From Diphasiastrum complanatum (Eukaryota > Streptophyta > Lycopodiopsida > Lycopodiales > Lycopodiaceae), in contig CM055102.1 of NCBI GenBank assembly GCA_029204225.1, positions 17,924,060 to 17,988,059 of the forward strand: a stretch of DNA of 64,000 bases, given 5' to 3'. Each line of letters opens with the position of its first letter. The stretch's first letter is position 1. Under the pieces are notes generated by a model, which was not told the origin of the DNA, made no database searches, and was given only the letters and a program-made list of their open reading frames with translations. This document shows, in pieces, positions 38,901 to 51,402 of the stretch. The position numbers were made by a program, and so were the translations under genes.

Positions 38901-41844
38901 GCTGTTGAATATAGTCGCTACAGCTCAATGTAGTTCCCACGGTGCAATGTTGTCACTACGGATCAAGGCGGTCGCTACTGCTATAAGGCGGTCGTAATGG
39001 CTGTAGTGCGGTTGAACACGGTTTCGACGGATGAACGGCTAGTGCGGTTGGTTGAGAGCTGAGAGACGGCTCTGGTCGAGATCGGAAAGAAGACGTCGGT
39101 CGAGATCTGACGCGAGGGCGTCGGTCGAGATCGTAACGGGAGCCGTCGGTCGAGATCTGACGCGAGGCCGTCGGTCGAGATCCGACGCAAGGTCGTCGGT
39201 GGAGGGCATCGGTCGAGATCTGACGCGAGGCATCGGTCGAGATCTGAACAGATGCTCGGGGTGAGATTTCAACAGAAAGGCTCGGGTGAGATTTGATCGA
39301 TGAGCATCGGTTAAAATTTAACTCAGGACTTTACAGGATATTGTGAATAGGTTCTGTCGAGAGTGAGTGCGTAGTTTCAATAGGGAAATGAAACAATGTT
39401 TCGTCCGGTCCAGACGGGAGTCGTGGAGCTCGGCTAGGATAGGAGCATGAAGCCTCGGTAGAGAGTGGAGCTACGCGTCGGTTGAGATGGAAGTGACGAG
39501 CTTGGTAAGGCGATGTGTTGGAGACTTCAGAGCTGTGATTTTGCTGCACAGATTGGAATGGCTTGGTTGAGTGTCTGTGTAGTTGTGGAATGGCGCCAAA
39601 TGTTCACAGATTCCACTGAATCTAAAAACACGGTTCACTTCTTCTTTACCGTTCTGTCTTCGGTTAGTTACGGTTCTTACGGTTTGATCTTCTTATTAGA
39701 ACGGTTTCCAGCAGAAGTGTTTCCTCAGTATACAATGGGTATTTCCCAGCCTGTCAGTGGGAAGAGATGGATTCGTTACTCAGCTACATGCATAAACAAG
39801 CCATGCAACCAGTCCTAGCTCAAATAGATCAGCGTTCTGAATCAGGGAGCAATTCTACAATCTAACTTACTAAGATCAGGGAGCAAAATAATCCACTCAA
39901 GAACATTGCCATGAACAAGGAGCTTAGCAACCATCAAGAACTCGTGGAAGATCTTATTTATTCACTCAAGAGAACTTGACAATACATTCAAAGCTCCCTC
40001 ACAAGAGAGGGGGGCCCTTAAATAAGCAAGAGGGCTGGCTGCCCATGTGGAGCCCAAGTGGCAATTCCACCAAATTAGAAATTACATGTGGATTTTGCCC
40101 TTCCACTAAAGGTCACCATCAAAAAGTGGCTCACTCTAAATTATTTAAGGGGGGTCTACATTTATTTACAAAGCCTAGGAAATATGACTAGCTCCTACAT
40201 GGTCATTCCTTCTCTGGGATACACCATGTAGGCTCACATAGATAATTCACTGTCATCTTAGCTAGTAATTTCTCGGCTCTCAGCTTCTTCTACTCTCCTC
40301 CTTTTGAGACCTCCTCGGTCATGGGTGAGAGATATTCTGTGTCTTCAGCTTGGCTCGGCATCTAGGGATTCTCTTGAATCCGCTAACAATTTATTGGGTG
40401 AAAATTATTTGTAGCAATGCAGCTATTTGGGGAAGCTTCGATTCATGATTTACGGTCTATGTTCTTGTTCTCCATTGACTGCAGCATAAAGATTCGGTAG
40501 TGGCACCTTTTGGCATGGTTATACTACCACTATGTGTCTTTATCATTGTTGAGTTATTGTATGCATTTTGGTGGTATTTGAGGCTGATTTAGGTCTATTT
40601 TGATTAGGACATAATATATCAAATTTGGTTGTTGTCCAGCAGCAGGTCAACTTGACATTTATTGGAGCTATTGGTAGAGTACTTCAGTCAAGTTTCTGCT
40701 GCTTTTATCACCAACTAAAGTACATCGCAGAAGTTAAAGTTCAAAACTAAGAACATATTTCTGTGAATTTTGAAAGTAGTTTCGGTTTGCTACTTTTCCT
40801 GAAAAAAGTATGCACCAGCCTCAAAAAACAGGCCCGATCTGGCAGTATTCGATCCTTTTAGCCTAACAGGTTATCGTAGCCTCCTTACTTACATAGTTAT
40901 TTCAAGTCAGCACGTTGAATTCCTGAATAATAATAGAGAGATAAAAAATCTAAATAACTCTTTTCAAAGGCAGCAAACCTGAAACTTCTCAACATAAAAA
41001 TGTCGTATGCTGATGTCCTCATTTTGGCAGAACTCGCGCAGGTCAAGGTTTGGTTGTGGCTCAGGAGTGAGCGATATTATTGTCTTCAAATGCAATCTCC
41101 TTAAAAATCTAAAATTTTTTAACGTTGGATATGCCCCCCTGCAACAACACCAGCATTCAACGGTGGTGAATTTCATCAGTTATAGCAGGACTGAAGGTAA
41201 CATGAATCTACCCTATTGATCAATCATCACGCATCTGCGCAACAACCATCGCGAGAGAACTCATAAACGCCATATTTAGCTGAAATTTTGAATTTTGAAC
41301 CAGGATGCCCAAGATTTGGTCCCCCCCTGGTTACAGCAGCATGCATGCTGCTTCAATGTGCAGATGATCTTCCTTCTCAACAGTTTGACAAAAGCCGACA
41401 GGTAATTAAGAACAGAAGACAGCCAAGCCACAATTCAGGCAAAAGGCAAAGAGTCAATCAAGCAATGATCAAAAATACCAGGAGCATTTGGCGATAGTGT
41501 GCACAATAACTCGCCCACCAGAAACTAGCTCGCCACAAAGCAATAAATCTCACTAACCCCAATCCATTCACAATTTCAAAACACACACCCTCTCAGCACT
41601 AAACGTTTCTCTTGTCTGCAAGAAGACCATCTGTTCACCACTAATAACCAAAAAAATGGAAAAATTGAGCAGCTGTGATTGTTCAAGTGTATAATCCAGG
41701 CCTCACATGTGCTCAAACTAGTGCAAAAAAGGCAGAAAATCTGGGTAAAGAGTGAGAGATGAACCTGTAAAAGGATTCTTCCACAATGGCGTAGCGAAAG
41801 GGAGGGATGAGCTGCATTTGAAAACCCATTTTCGCTGCTTCCAT
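18605..41844 (-). CDS. Atypical dual-specificity phosphatase-like protein (Y_phosphatase2, Siw14/OCA-like), six exons
   Basis: Exons (read right to left): 41844-41765, 41138-40979, 35727-35611, 35284-35120, 20266-19726, 18666-18605. Every intron is GT-AG, all phases match, and the 1125 coding bases give 374 residues and a TAA with no internal stop. Residues about 12-175 form the plant/fungal atypical dual-specificity phosphatase fold: [39 protein letters not shown], then the P-loop [15 protein letters not shown] (Cys109) and [12 protein letters not shown]. In active family members the loop is HCX5R; here that Arg position is Val115, with Arg one place earlier, so normal catalysis is doubtful and a regulatory pseudophosphatase is possible. 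Residues 175-330 are Ser/Lys-rich and probably disordered; the last 40 ([19 protein letters not shown]...) look folded. Yeast relatives act in stress and inositol-phosphate signalling; the role here is unknown. It appears to be the only intact host gene in the window. The exons were assembled by eye without transcript support. Confidence 0.88.
18883..19479. mobile_element. hAT-type MITE, 597 bp, in intron 5 of the phosphatase-like gene
   Basis: Ends are inverted repeats TAGTGTTTCCAC...GTGGAAACACTA, flanked by a perfect 8-bp duplication GTTCATAC (18875-18882 and 19480-19487). The 8-bp duplication and TAGTG start are typical of the hAT superfamily. There is no transposase ORF. Subterminal DNA has repeated GAATC/GATTC and GGTTC words. 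It is non-autonomous and would need a transposase supplied elsewhere; the decayed hAT at 24122-32608 is not shown to be its source. Confidence 0.9.
19726..20266 (-). CDS. Phosphatase-like gene, exon 5
   Basis: 541 bp between acceptor TTTTGTAG and donor CAG/GTTGTG. It begins [15 protein letters not shown], which continues smoothly from WLWQ of exon 4. The middle is low-complexity Ser/Asn/Lys-rich, and the end ([19 protein letters not shown]) is ordered. It ends in phase 1. Confidence 0.85.
20267..21489. other. Start of intron 4 (as drawn left to right); no element recognised
   Basis: AT-rich intronic DNA without a recognisable ORF. Intron 4 as a whole is 20267-35119, about 14.9 kb. Confidence 0.6.
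21490..23830 (+). pseudogene. Ty3/gypsy chromovirus relic (RT, integrase, chromodomain)
   Basis: Recognisable pieces in order are the linker before RT ([20 protein letters not shown], about 21595-21665), RT start ([38 protein letters not shown], about 21725-21940), further RT scraps to about 22290, the integrase zinc finger and core start (22573-23034: [37 protein letters not shown]), core scraps to 23400, and the integrase tail with chromodomain (23430-23822: [40 protein letters not shown]). Many stops and frame shifts are present, with no RT YxDD or LTRs found. It sits in intron 4, antisense to the host gene. Confidence 0.85.
23797..23941. repeat. GT-rich microsatellite, (GT)n about 65 bp plus GTGTGCGCGCGCG
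   Basis: GTGTGTGCGCGCGCG at 23799-23817 lies at the 3' end of the chromodomain frame, and a pure (GT)n tract lies at 23876-23941. The chromodomain frame ends in this repeat. Confidence 0.95.
24122..24368 (+). CDS. hAT exon 1, BED zinc finger
   Basis: 82 intact codons from the ATG ([19 protein letters not shown]) to a good donor. C-x2-C ... H ... C spacing fits the DNA-binding BED finger at the N-terminus of hAT transposases. It is the best preserved part of the element. Confidence 0.8.
24649..25110 (-). repeat. Left (3') LTR of the chromovirus
   Basis: 462 bp, paired with 28989-29453. Terminal inverted AGTTA/TAACT. On the minus strand a CCAGGGAG purine run at 25111-25118 precedes it. Confidence 0.93.
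25187..26410 (-). pseudogene. Chromovirus integrase and chromodomain
   Basis: From 26410 the frame starts inside the zinc finger ([13 protein letters not shown]; the HH half is gone), then the core with all three catalytic residues visible: [15 protein letters not shown] (Asp), [13 protein letters not shown] (Asp), [18 protein letters not shown] (Glu). A stop at 25907 interrupts WAEYS/NNS. The tail continues ([31 protein letters not shown]), ending in a chromodomain ([20 protein letters not shown], about 25390-25270), which in this clade binds histone marks and directs insertion. The 432-residue overlapping Leu-rich frame at 24940-26238 is a shadow. Confidence 0.88.
26411..27060 (-). pseudogene. 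Chromovirus aspartic protease and PR-RT linker
   Basis: Protease: [19 protein letters not shown] (about 26975-26920), [19 protein letters not shown] (about 26750-26690), one stop, then the linker FGKQFIRSL ... [20 protein letters not shown] to about 26412. In intact chromoviruses RT starts right after HHIDL-P; here the sequence jumps to the integrase, so RT and RNase H are entirely deleted. Confidence 0.85.
27061..28228 (-). pseudogene. Chromovirus gag with zinc knuckle
   Basis: The ATG at 28228 starts [24 protein letters not shown] at 28105-28103 and another at 27772-27770 interrupt the frame. The gag core is clear ([68 protein letters not shown]). A frame change near 27270 leads to an intact knuckle [14 protein letters not shown] (CX2CX4HX4C) at about 27260-27215. 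Confidence 0.88.
28977..28988 (-). other. Chromovirus primer-binding site (tRNA-iMet)
   Basis: The minus strand reads TGGTATCAGAGC, directly abutting the end of the right LTR. Confidence 0.92.
28989..29453 (-). repeat. Right (5') LTR of the chromovirus
   Basis: 465 bp, paired with 24649-25110; followed by target duplication CAAAG at 29454-29458. Confidence 0.93.
29459..29786 (+). pseudogene. hAT exon 2, right part
   Basis: Resumes after the chromovirus: [69 protein letters not shown], ending at donor AT/GTAAAT (29783). Joining it to exon 1 across the expected acceptor (TCACAG before 24635) is off by one base, so the exact acceptor or frame is uncertain. Confidence 0.75.
31545..31889 (+). 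pseudogene. hAT C-terminal dimerisation domain exon
   Basis: [37 protein letters not shown] and [14 protein letters not shown] match the hAT family dimerisation region. It ends in TAG at the exon edge; downstream 32060-32175 and 32353-32608 give a DE-rich tail ([17 protein letters not shown]) common in plant members. Confidence 0.85.
32609..33400. other. No gene; possible hAT 3' end
   Basis: AT-rich. GACTCGTTGG and GATTCAAACTCGATTC words near 33110-33160 resemble hAT subterminal repeats, but no TIR partner was found upstream of 24122. Confidence 0.35.
33420..34530 (+). pseudogene. Ty3/gypsy relic (gag end, protease, RT start)
   Basis: [20 protein letters not shown] (gag, about 33450-33520), [19 protein letters not shown] (degenerate knuckle), protease [20 protein letters not shown] (about 33895-33955, catalytic DTG kept), then after a gap RT start [19 protein letters not shown] and [19 protein letters not shown] (about 34300-34470), ending [10 protein letters not shown] at 34520. 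The PR-RT linker is deleted and everything after RT motif 2 is missing. It lies in intron 4 next to exon 4 of the host gene. Confidence 0.8.
35120..35284 (-). CDS. Phosphatase-like gene, exon 4
   Basis: 165 bp, phase 0 at both ends, acceptor TTTTTTCAG, donor CAG/GTTGTA. Encodes [38 protein letters not shown] and [13 protein letters not shown]. The helix after the P-loop and the F-R-x-Q/E-x-F region are family hallmarks. Confidence 0.88.
35611..35727 (-). CDS. Phosphatase-like gene, exon 3 (P-loop)
   Basis: 117 bp, phase 0 at both ends, acceptor TTTGCAG, donor GTG/GTAGGC. Encodes [20 protein letters not shown], then [19 protein letters not shown]. It contains the active-site loop; Cys is kept, the HCX5R Arg is Val. 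Confidence 0.9.
36100..36277 (+). pseudogene. Ty3/gypsy integrase tail and polypurine tract
   Basis: [17 protein letters not shown], a stop where Trp is expected, then [20 protein letters not shown]: the chromodomain-like end of a gypsy integrase. It is followed by GAGGAGGGAAGGAA (36264-36277), a good polypurine tract. The upstream part of this element is missing; exon 3 of the host gene lies only 370 bp away. Confidence 0.65.
36278..36960 (+). repeat. Probable gypsy 3' LTR (right end uncertain)
   Basis: Begins TGTCATTTAC right after the polypurine tract. Contains GC-rich transcribed-looking DNA and CAATAAAG near 36839, a likely poly(A) signal. No second LTR was found, so the right boundary is a guess. 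Confidence 0.5.
37171..37182 (-). other. tRNA-iMet primer-binding site
   Basis: The minus strand reads TGGTATCAGAGC, one base from the end (...CTTTACA) of the LTR at 37184. Confidence 0.75.
37184..37668 (-). repeat. Single LTR flanked by both a primer site and a polypurine tract
   Basis: Minus strand TGTTATGG...CTTTACA, about 485 bp. A tRNA-Met site follows it (37171-37182) and TGGGAGGGGTAA (37669-37680) precedes it. No second copy was found in the window. Confidence 0.6.
37700..38600 (-). pseudogene. Gag-like relic of the minisatellite-leader LTR element (copy 1)
   Basis: Minus frames give [19 protein letters not shown] (about 38525-38470), [19 protein letters not shown] (about 38315-38255) and [20 protein letters not shown] with [13 protein letters not shown] (about 38160-38070). 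These are Pro-rich, disordered-looking and broken. Position after the leader suggests gag; no knuckle, protease or RT follows. The assignment rests on context. Confidence 0.45.
38600..39600 (-). repeat. Leader with tandem repeats, LTR element copy 1
   Basis: Two repeat types. At about 38660-39010 short GCGGT(T/C)G-rich units recur; at about 39060-39300 a CGGTCGAGATC(T/G)GA-containing unit of about 24 bp repeats about ten times. The same CTCGACCGA word, on the other strand, builds the repeat of copy 2 (50830-51390). Confidence 0.75.
39601..40388 (-). repeat. LTR of the minisatellite-leader element, copy 1
   Basis: 788 bp, starting TGTTAGCGG and ending GAACA on the minus strand, followed by TTTGGCGCCATTCC as primer site (39587-39600). 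It is homologous in inverted orientation to 49481-50541, which is about 270 bp longer because of an internal segment. AATAAG (poly(A)-like) lies in both. It sits in intron 2 of the host gene. No 3' LTR was seen. Confidence 0.75.
40389..40978. other. Intron 2 DNA next to exon 2; no element recognised
   Basis: Intron 2 spans 35728-40978. This part shows no ORF or repeat. Confidence 0.6.
40979..41138 (-). CDS. Phosphatase-like gene, exon 2
   Basis: 160 bp. The acceptor GTTGTTGCAG is followed by five Gs; the first completes Arg27 split with exon 1. Encodes [39 protein letters not shown] and [14 protein letters not shown]. Donor CAG/GTTTGC. This is the first beta-alpha-beta unit of the phosphatase domain. 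Confidence 0.9.
41765..41844 (-). CDS. Phosphatase-like gene, exon 1 with start codon
   Basis: ATG at 41844-41842; encodes [26 protein letters not shown] and two bases of Arg27. Donor CAG/GTTCAT. IPP-x-x-(Y/F)A-x-V is the standard entry of this family. Met6 and Met10 are in-frame alternatives. An (ATAG)n repeat lies 5-60 bp upstream of the ATG. Confidence 0.88.
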
Positions 41845-41848
41845 CGGA

Positions 41849-41902
41849 TCTATCTACCTATCTATATCTCTCTATCTATCTATCTATATATCTATGTATC
41901 AA
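41849..41902. repeat. (ATCT)n repeat in the 5' leader of the phosphatase-like gene
   Basis: Imperfect TCTA/ATCT units; on the coding strand this is GATA/TAGA repeats just upstream of the start codon, so in the 5' UTR or core promoter. Confidence 0.85.
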
Positions 41903-45770
<3,868 letters not shown>

Positions 45771-45771
45771 T

Positions 45772-46060
45772 ATGGATTTTCAAAGTAAGGCTAGTCTCAT
45801 CATAGACAAACTCCATGGATCCAACTACCATCTGTGGAAATTCAAGATGACAATTGTGCTAATGGCCAAGGAGTTGTATGATGTTGTCATAGGAGTCGAA
45901 GTCAGACCCGATGCTGATGATGCAGCAGTTTCTAGATGGAAGTTAAAATATGGAAAAGCCTTCACGCTAATCATCCTCAACATTTCAAATAATCAAAATA
46001 GCCACGTATCTGTGTTGGAGTTTAATGTTACTTCTACTCACCTAATTTTTTCTTCTATCA
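45772..46060 (+). pseudogene. Copia gag N-terminus, truncated
   Basis: ATG then FQSKASLIIDKLHGSNYHLW, KFKMTIVLMAKELYDVV and WKLKYGKAFTLIILNISN: the standard gag start (L-x-G-x-NY-x-xW-K-x-KM). Similarity stops after about 80 codons, and the rest of the frame is unrelated. Confidence 0.75.
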
Positions 46061-46095
46061 ATTCATCTATATATAGCATAAATTCTAATAAATGA

Positions 46096-47225
46096 ACCAT
46101 TATTCGAGATAATTTGTAGCTTTACAATCATATTTGAACAGCCTGCAAAAATACACGTAAATTCGAGACAGAGCAAAGGACAACACGATCTGACCCCCCT
46201 GATACTAAGTATTCGAGTTTGAGACAGATGGCCTTCATCGAATTGACTTGAAGTTTCGACTATCGATTATCAACTAACTCTCAATTGTTGACTACTATCG
46301 ACTATCAAATCGTCCATAATCATGGCAGCACTTAGAATGGAGCATTTCCTTTGCCAAATCTAATGCAGATACATCATTGTTCGATTTTGTTATTATATGC
46401 AGATACTTATCGTTGTCCGCCTAATTGACTAAAGTTCATAATGCAGAATGTACTAATCAAATTAGTCTCTTCTTGTGAATACTCACTTACTATTAAACAC
46501 ATCATTTACAAAAATTGATTAGATGATAATCTTTGCTACTTTGAATATATAGACACAAAGTAGAATCAGTGGATATATCATATCATATCATCATATACGT
46601 AATCAACCAATCAAATAATTTGAATCATTAGAATCAGAATCTATTGAGTGAGAGTAAGAGCAATCTAAGACAATAGAGAGAGATTGGCTTATTGTCAATT
46701 GCATATTCGATCAACTGAAGAAGCATAGTAGGATCTCAGTGCTTGGCTCACAACTATTGTAAACCTTATCAGTTACAAGATTCTCTTTTGGTGATCTGAT
46801 CATTGTATTCCAACAACTTCAATTTACAGATTCTCTATTATCCATGTATGTGTAAATCACAGCCGAATGTTCTCGAGTTTTCTCTCTTTTTATCTAATGC
46901 TCTTATCCTATAGATTAATGTACTATATTTGACGAAGAATGCATGGTTGTCATAGACACCTAATTATTCACACTCTTCGTGGTTGTCAATGACACATACA
47001 CAAGATATTCTACCAAGTTAAACGAATGATCTAACTATCTAGCGATTGTCTGAGTATCAAAAGACCAATCCTTAAATTTATCATTTTATTCTTTTTGGGA
47101 GAACTATTTAGACACTTTGTTGTGTCATTGAACATTTTCCAACAAGTGTATCATACCATATTTGAATTATTTATCGAGTTCATGATTATTGCTAGTTAGT
47201 ATTTGCTTATCATTTTTTAATCATA
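46096..47225. other. No gene recognised
   Basis: AT-rich DNA between two copia gag starts; may contain LTR remnants that could not be paired. Confidence 0.4.
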
Positions 47226-47229
47226 GAAG

Positions 47230-49480
47230 GTTCAACCTTTCAGATCCGATTGATCAACAAGTTCAACAATGATGACTTCTATATGCGAAAATTCAAAATG
47301 AAAATGATTTTGATTGAACAAAAATTATGGGAATATGTCAACAGTTTGATATCCAAGTTGGCTGAACCAAAATCGCTAACTACTTGAGAAGCGAAGGATG
47401 GCAAAGCCTTAGCCATCATATCCTTGAATCTAAAAGATTCACAAATAGCTCATGTAGTTAATTGTTCCACTACCAAAGAAGCATGGGACATTCTGACTGG
47501 TTTGTATGAAACTACAAATGTCGCCCTTGTCTCTTTCTGAGAAAGAATTCCTGTTTTATAAAATGAGTGAAGGAACTTCAATTAATGGGCATCTTAATGA
47601 CTTCAAAAAACTGCTTAATCAGCTAGCTATAGTAGGTTTTCTAGTATCAGATGAAGACATTAATATGTCACTTCTATCTAGTCTTCATCTCTCTTACAAC
47701 AATTTAGTGTTGCTTTTGAGAAATACTACTGAGCTATGATTCCAAAAGTTGACAGCAAGTTTGTTGTAGGAAAAAGTAAGAAGGAAGAGCTTATTCTCTT
47801 CGAATAACAAGGCAATTGTCTTATATTCAAATAAGAAATAGTCCAAGAAGAAGAAGAATTCGAAGGACAAGAAGACAAATACTGAGCAAGATGATTTGAA
47901 ACAACATCAATAGCACGATCGACAACAAGAGAAAACCAAGACCAAGTTATTCTGCAAGTATTGCAAGAGAACCAATCACGACATTAAGGATTGTCAAATT
48001 CTCAAGCATAATGAAACAACGAAGAAGATGCAACAACAAGAAAGAACTTCAAATTCTACCAAAATCGCCCACGAAGACCTAACACTGCTGATGATACAAG
48101 ATCTGCAAAGTAAAGATACTTAGATGGTATTTTTATTCAGGAGCTTCTCAACACATGACACCATGCAAACACCTATTCAAACACCTCACCATTTCTGATT
48201 CAAAGTTCATTTTCTTTGAAGACTCAAGTTCACACAAGATAAAAGACCAAGGGTTTGTTCTACTTTAGTTCCCAGATGGCATTTCAAGATTAATCATTGG
48301 TGTACTTTATGTACCCAAGTTAACAAAGAATCTATTGTTATCAGCAAGATTATAGATCATTGATATAAAACCTTCTTCAATGAAAAATGATGTAGTATCT
48401 TGGACGAAGATTCTAATGAAATTTTCTCTGCAAATAGAGAAGGGAACTTGTATATCTTGAGTAATGAACATGCAGTTACAACGAATGTGAGCAATTCTGA
48501 TGCCCAATTATGGCATTAATGACTAGGTCACTTGAATATAAGAGCTATCTTGCACATGCATTTCAATCATATGGTCAAGGATATGAGCTTTGATGCTGCC
48601 TCCACTAATACTAAAAATGTCTTTAAGATGTGCTTACTAGGAAAACAACCTAGATCAAGATTTCCAAAAGGACAAGCCACAAGAGCTAAGTCCATTCTAG
48701 ATTCTAAGTTATAGTCATTGATGCAGCCCTATGAGCACACTCTCTTTGGGTTCTACACTATACTTTATCACTTCTATCGATGATTATTCTAGATTTACCA
48801 TAACAATGTTTATCAAGAACAAGTTTGAGGCATTCAACTATTTCAAAGAATTTAAACAATTTGTTCAGCGGTATGCATCATCAGTTCACCACCAACTAGA
48901 CCCCACAGTAGAATGGAATAGTTGAGAGAAAGAACCAAACATTATTGGATGCAGCGCAAACAATGCTAACTACTCAAGAAATTCTGGATTGAAGCTATCT
49001 CTACTACTTGTTATCTTCAAAATTAACAAATCTGTCAACTAAAAGACTCCTTTCGAAGCCTATTATGGATACAAGCCGAGTTTGAAGCATCTTTGAGTGT
49101 TCGGATGTCTATACTACATATAAATTCCTTCTAACTTACGAATGAAACTTGATCTTGTTAGCTACAAGAATATCTTCACCAGATATTCGACTTCTCACAA
49201 GGCCTACAAAATCTACGATATAGATTCAGGACCAATCTTGATCAGTCAAGATGTAGCCTTCTTGGAAGACACGTTCTATGATTTCAAGGAGAAGCAACCA
49301 ATGTAGGAGTTTGTTCCAACAACTCCACTCACCAAATGTTGTTACAAATCAAAGATATCCCAGTCAAGCAACAAGGAGAGTTACCTACCCAATAAACGTC
49401 GATTGTTTGAAGATTTACTCGAATCAGACAACAGCCCGATCAATTCATCCCTCGAGCATTCATGAGTCGTGATGAACCTA
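47230..49480 (+). pseudogene. Decayed copia element: gag, protease, integrase
   Basis: Gag from about 47270 (KFKMKMILIEQKLWEYV; FYKMSEGTSINGHLNDFKKL, 47506-47739), intact zinc knuckle CKYCKRTNHDIKDC (about 47955-47997), protease WYFYSGASQHMTPCKHLF (about 48125-48180, where the catalytic Asp of DSGA is Tyr), pre-integrase (CLLGKQPRSRFPKGQ), core (YFITSIDDYSRF, 48755-48795; NGIVERKNQTLLDAAQTML, about 48915-48970) and integrase tail (FYDFKEKQ, about 49280). About 15 stops and frame changes. RT and RNase H are absent because the LTR element at 49481 begins exactly where it ends. Confidence 0.85.
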
Positions 49481-50541
49481 TGTAAGCGGATTCTAGAGAA
49501 TCCCCAGATGCCGAGCCAAGCTGAAGACATAGAGTATTTCTCACCCATGACCGAAGAGGTCTCAGAAGGAGGAGAGCAGAAGAAGCTGAGAGCCGAGCAT
49601 GAGAGCCGAGGATTACTAGCTAGGATGACAGTTATTATCTATGTGAGCCTACATGGTGTATCCTAGAGAAGGAACGACCATGTAGGAGCTAGTAATATTT
49701 CTTAGGCATTGTAAATAGTGTAGACCCCTTCCCCTTAAATAATTTAGAGTGAGCCACCTTTTGATGGTGACCACTAGTGGAAGGGCTTTTTCCACTTGTA
49801 ATTTTAAAATTAGTGGAATTGCCAATTGGGCTCCACATGGGCAACCTTCTTGCTTATTTAAGGGCCCCCCTCTCTTGTGAGGGAGCTTTGAATGTATTGT
49901 CAATTTCTCTTGACTGAATAAAGAAGATCTTCCATGAGTTCTTGATGATTGTAAAGCTCCTTGTTCATGGCAATCTTCTTGAATGAAATTTCTATGAGCA
50001 TGTTCTGATTTCCTTTTGTGTTTGTGGATTAATTAGATCTCTTGCTTTCTCTCTTGCTTGTGGAATGTAGATGTGGATTAGCTTTCTTGTTTCTTGATTT
50101 CGTAGTTTCAGCATGCAAGTAAACTATAGAGGCTGAGATTGTGCATCTGATTTGCATATTCACTAACAATCATGTCCTTGATTGTTCTTGGGTATTCCAA
50201 GCATCAAGAAATGGGTGTTTCTTGATTTTTGGGCATTGCATTATTCCAGTTCTCCTAAGATAGTTTGGTAGATAGGTTGTAGATCTGCTCTCTGATTCAA
50301 GACATTGATCTATGCTGAGCTAGGACTGGTTGCATGGCTTGTAAATGCATGTAGCTGAGTAACGTATCCGTTTCTCCCCACTGACAGGATGGGAATACAC
50401 GTTGTAATATGAAAAACACTTCTGCCTGGAAACCGTTGTAACAAGAAGATTAAAACATAAAGAACTATAACCAACGGAAGTAACAGAGAATAAGAACCAA
50501 AAAAGAATCATGTTCACATATTCAGCGAGAATCTGTGAGCA
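49481..50541 (+). repeat. LTR of the minisatellite-leader element, copy 2
   Basis: 1061 bp, TGTAAGCGG...GTGAGCA. Homologous, inverted, to 39601-40388 but with about 270 extra bases (about 49990-50240). GAATAAAG near 49916 is a likely poly(A) signal. Followed by primer-site-like TTTGGCACCATTCC (50542-50555); copy 1 has TTTGGCGCCATTCC. Confidence 0.75.
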
Positions 50542-50555
50542 TTTGGCACCATTCC

Positions 50556-51402
50556 ACAGCTACACAGACACTTATCCAAGCCAAACCTTTCCGATCTATG
50601 CTGCCAAATCACATCTCTGAAGTCTCACACGCACATAATTACCGAGCTCGTTACTTTGGTCTTGACTAACGTCCAGCTCACTTCTCAACCGAGGCTTCAT
50701 GCTCCTTAACTAGCCGAGCTCCACGACTCTCGTCTGGACCGGACGAAATTTTGTTTCATTCACATATTGAAACTACACACTCATTCTCGACCGAACCACT
50801 ACTCGCAATATCCTGCTAAATCCTGAGTTAAATCTCAACCGATGCTCATCGATCAGATCTCACCCGAGCCTTTCTGTTGACAACTCGTCCCAGATGTTCT
50901 GTCGCATCTCAACTGGTGCCTTTCCTTTACTTTTTGACCGGAGACGTTTTGTCAATTCTCAACCGGAGGCATACTGAACGATCTCAACCGAAAGCTGTCT
51001 ATTAAATCTCAACCGGAGCCTTCCGTCCAAATCTCAACCGAAGGCATTCCTATTAAAACTCAACCGAAGGCATTCCTGTTAAAACTCAATTGAAGGAATT
51101 CCTGCTAAAACTCAACCGAAGGCATTTTTGTTAAATCTCGACCACAGCACCCCGTTAGATCTTGATCGGAGTTGTCTCTCAGATCTTGACCGAAGCTTCT
51201 TGTCAAATCTCGACCGGAGCCTTCTCTCAGATCTCGACCGATGCCTCCTATCAAATCTCGACCGGAGCTGTCTCTCAAATCTCAACCGAACTGTTCTATC
51301 AAATCTCAACCAACATGTTCTATCAAATCTCAACCGGACTGATCTGTCAACTCTCAACCGGACTTTTCTATCACTTCTCAACCGAGGCTTTCCATCAACT
51401 AG
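50556..51402 (+). repeat. Leader of copy 2 with a 24-26-bp minisatellite
   Basis: From about 50830 to 51390, units containing CTC(A/G)ACCG(A/G)A recur about every 24-26 bp, roughly 22 times. From about 51125 the period is 24 bp, so reading frames on both strands stay open and give octapeptide repeats (plus: NLDRSLLS-type; minus: RFDRRHRS-type). These are probably not proteins. The array is cut at 51403 by the next copia LTR. Confidence 0.85.

Noticed and set aside
49481-51402. Possible CRISPR-like array (regular short repeats)
   Set aside because: Units are contiguous with no unique spacers, and the region is an LTR-element leader in a plant genome.
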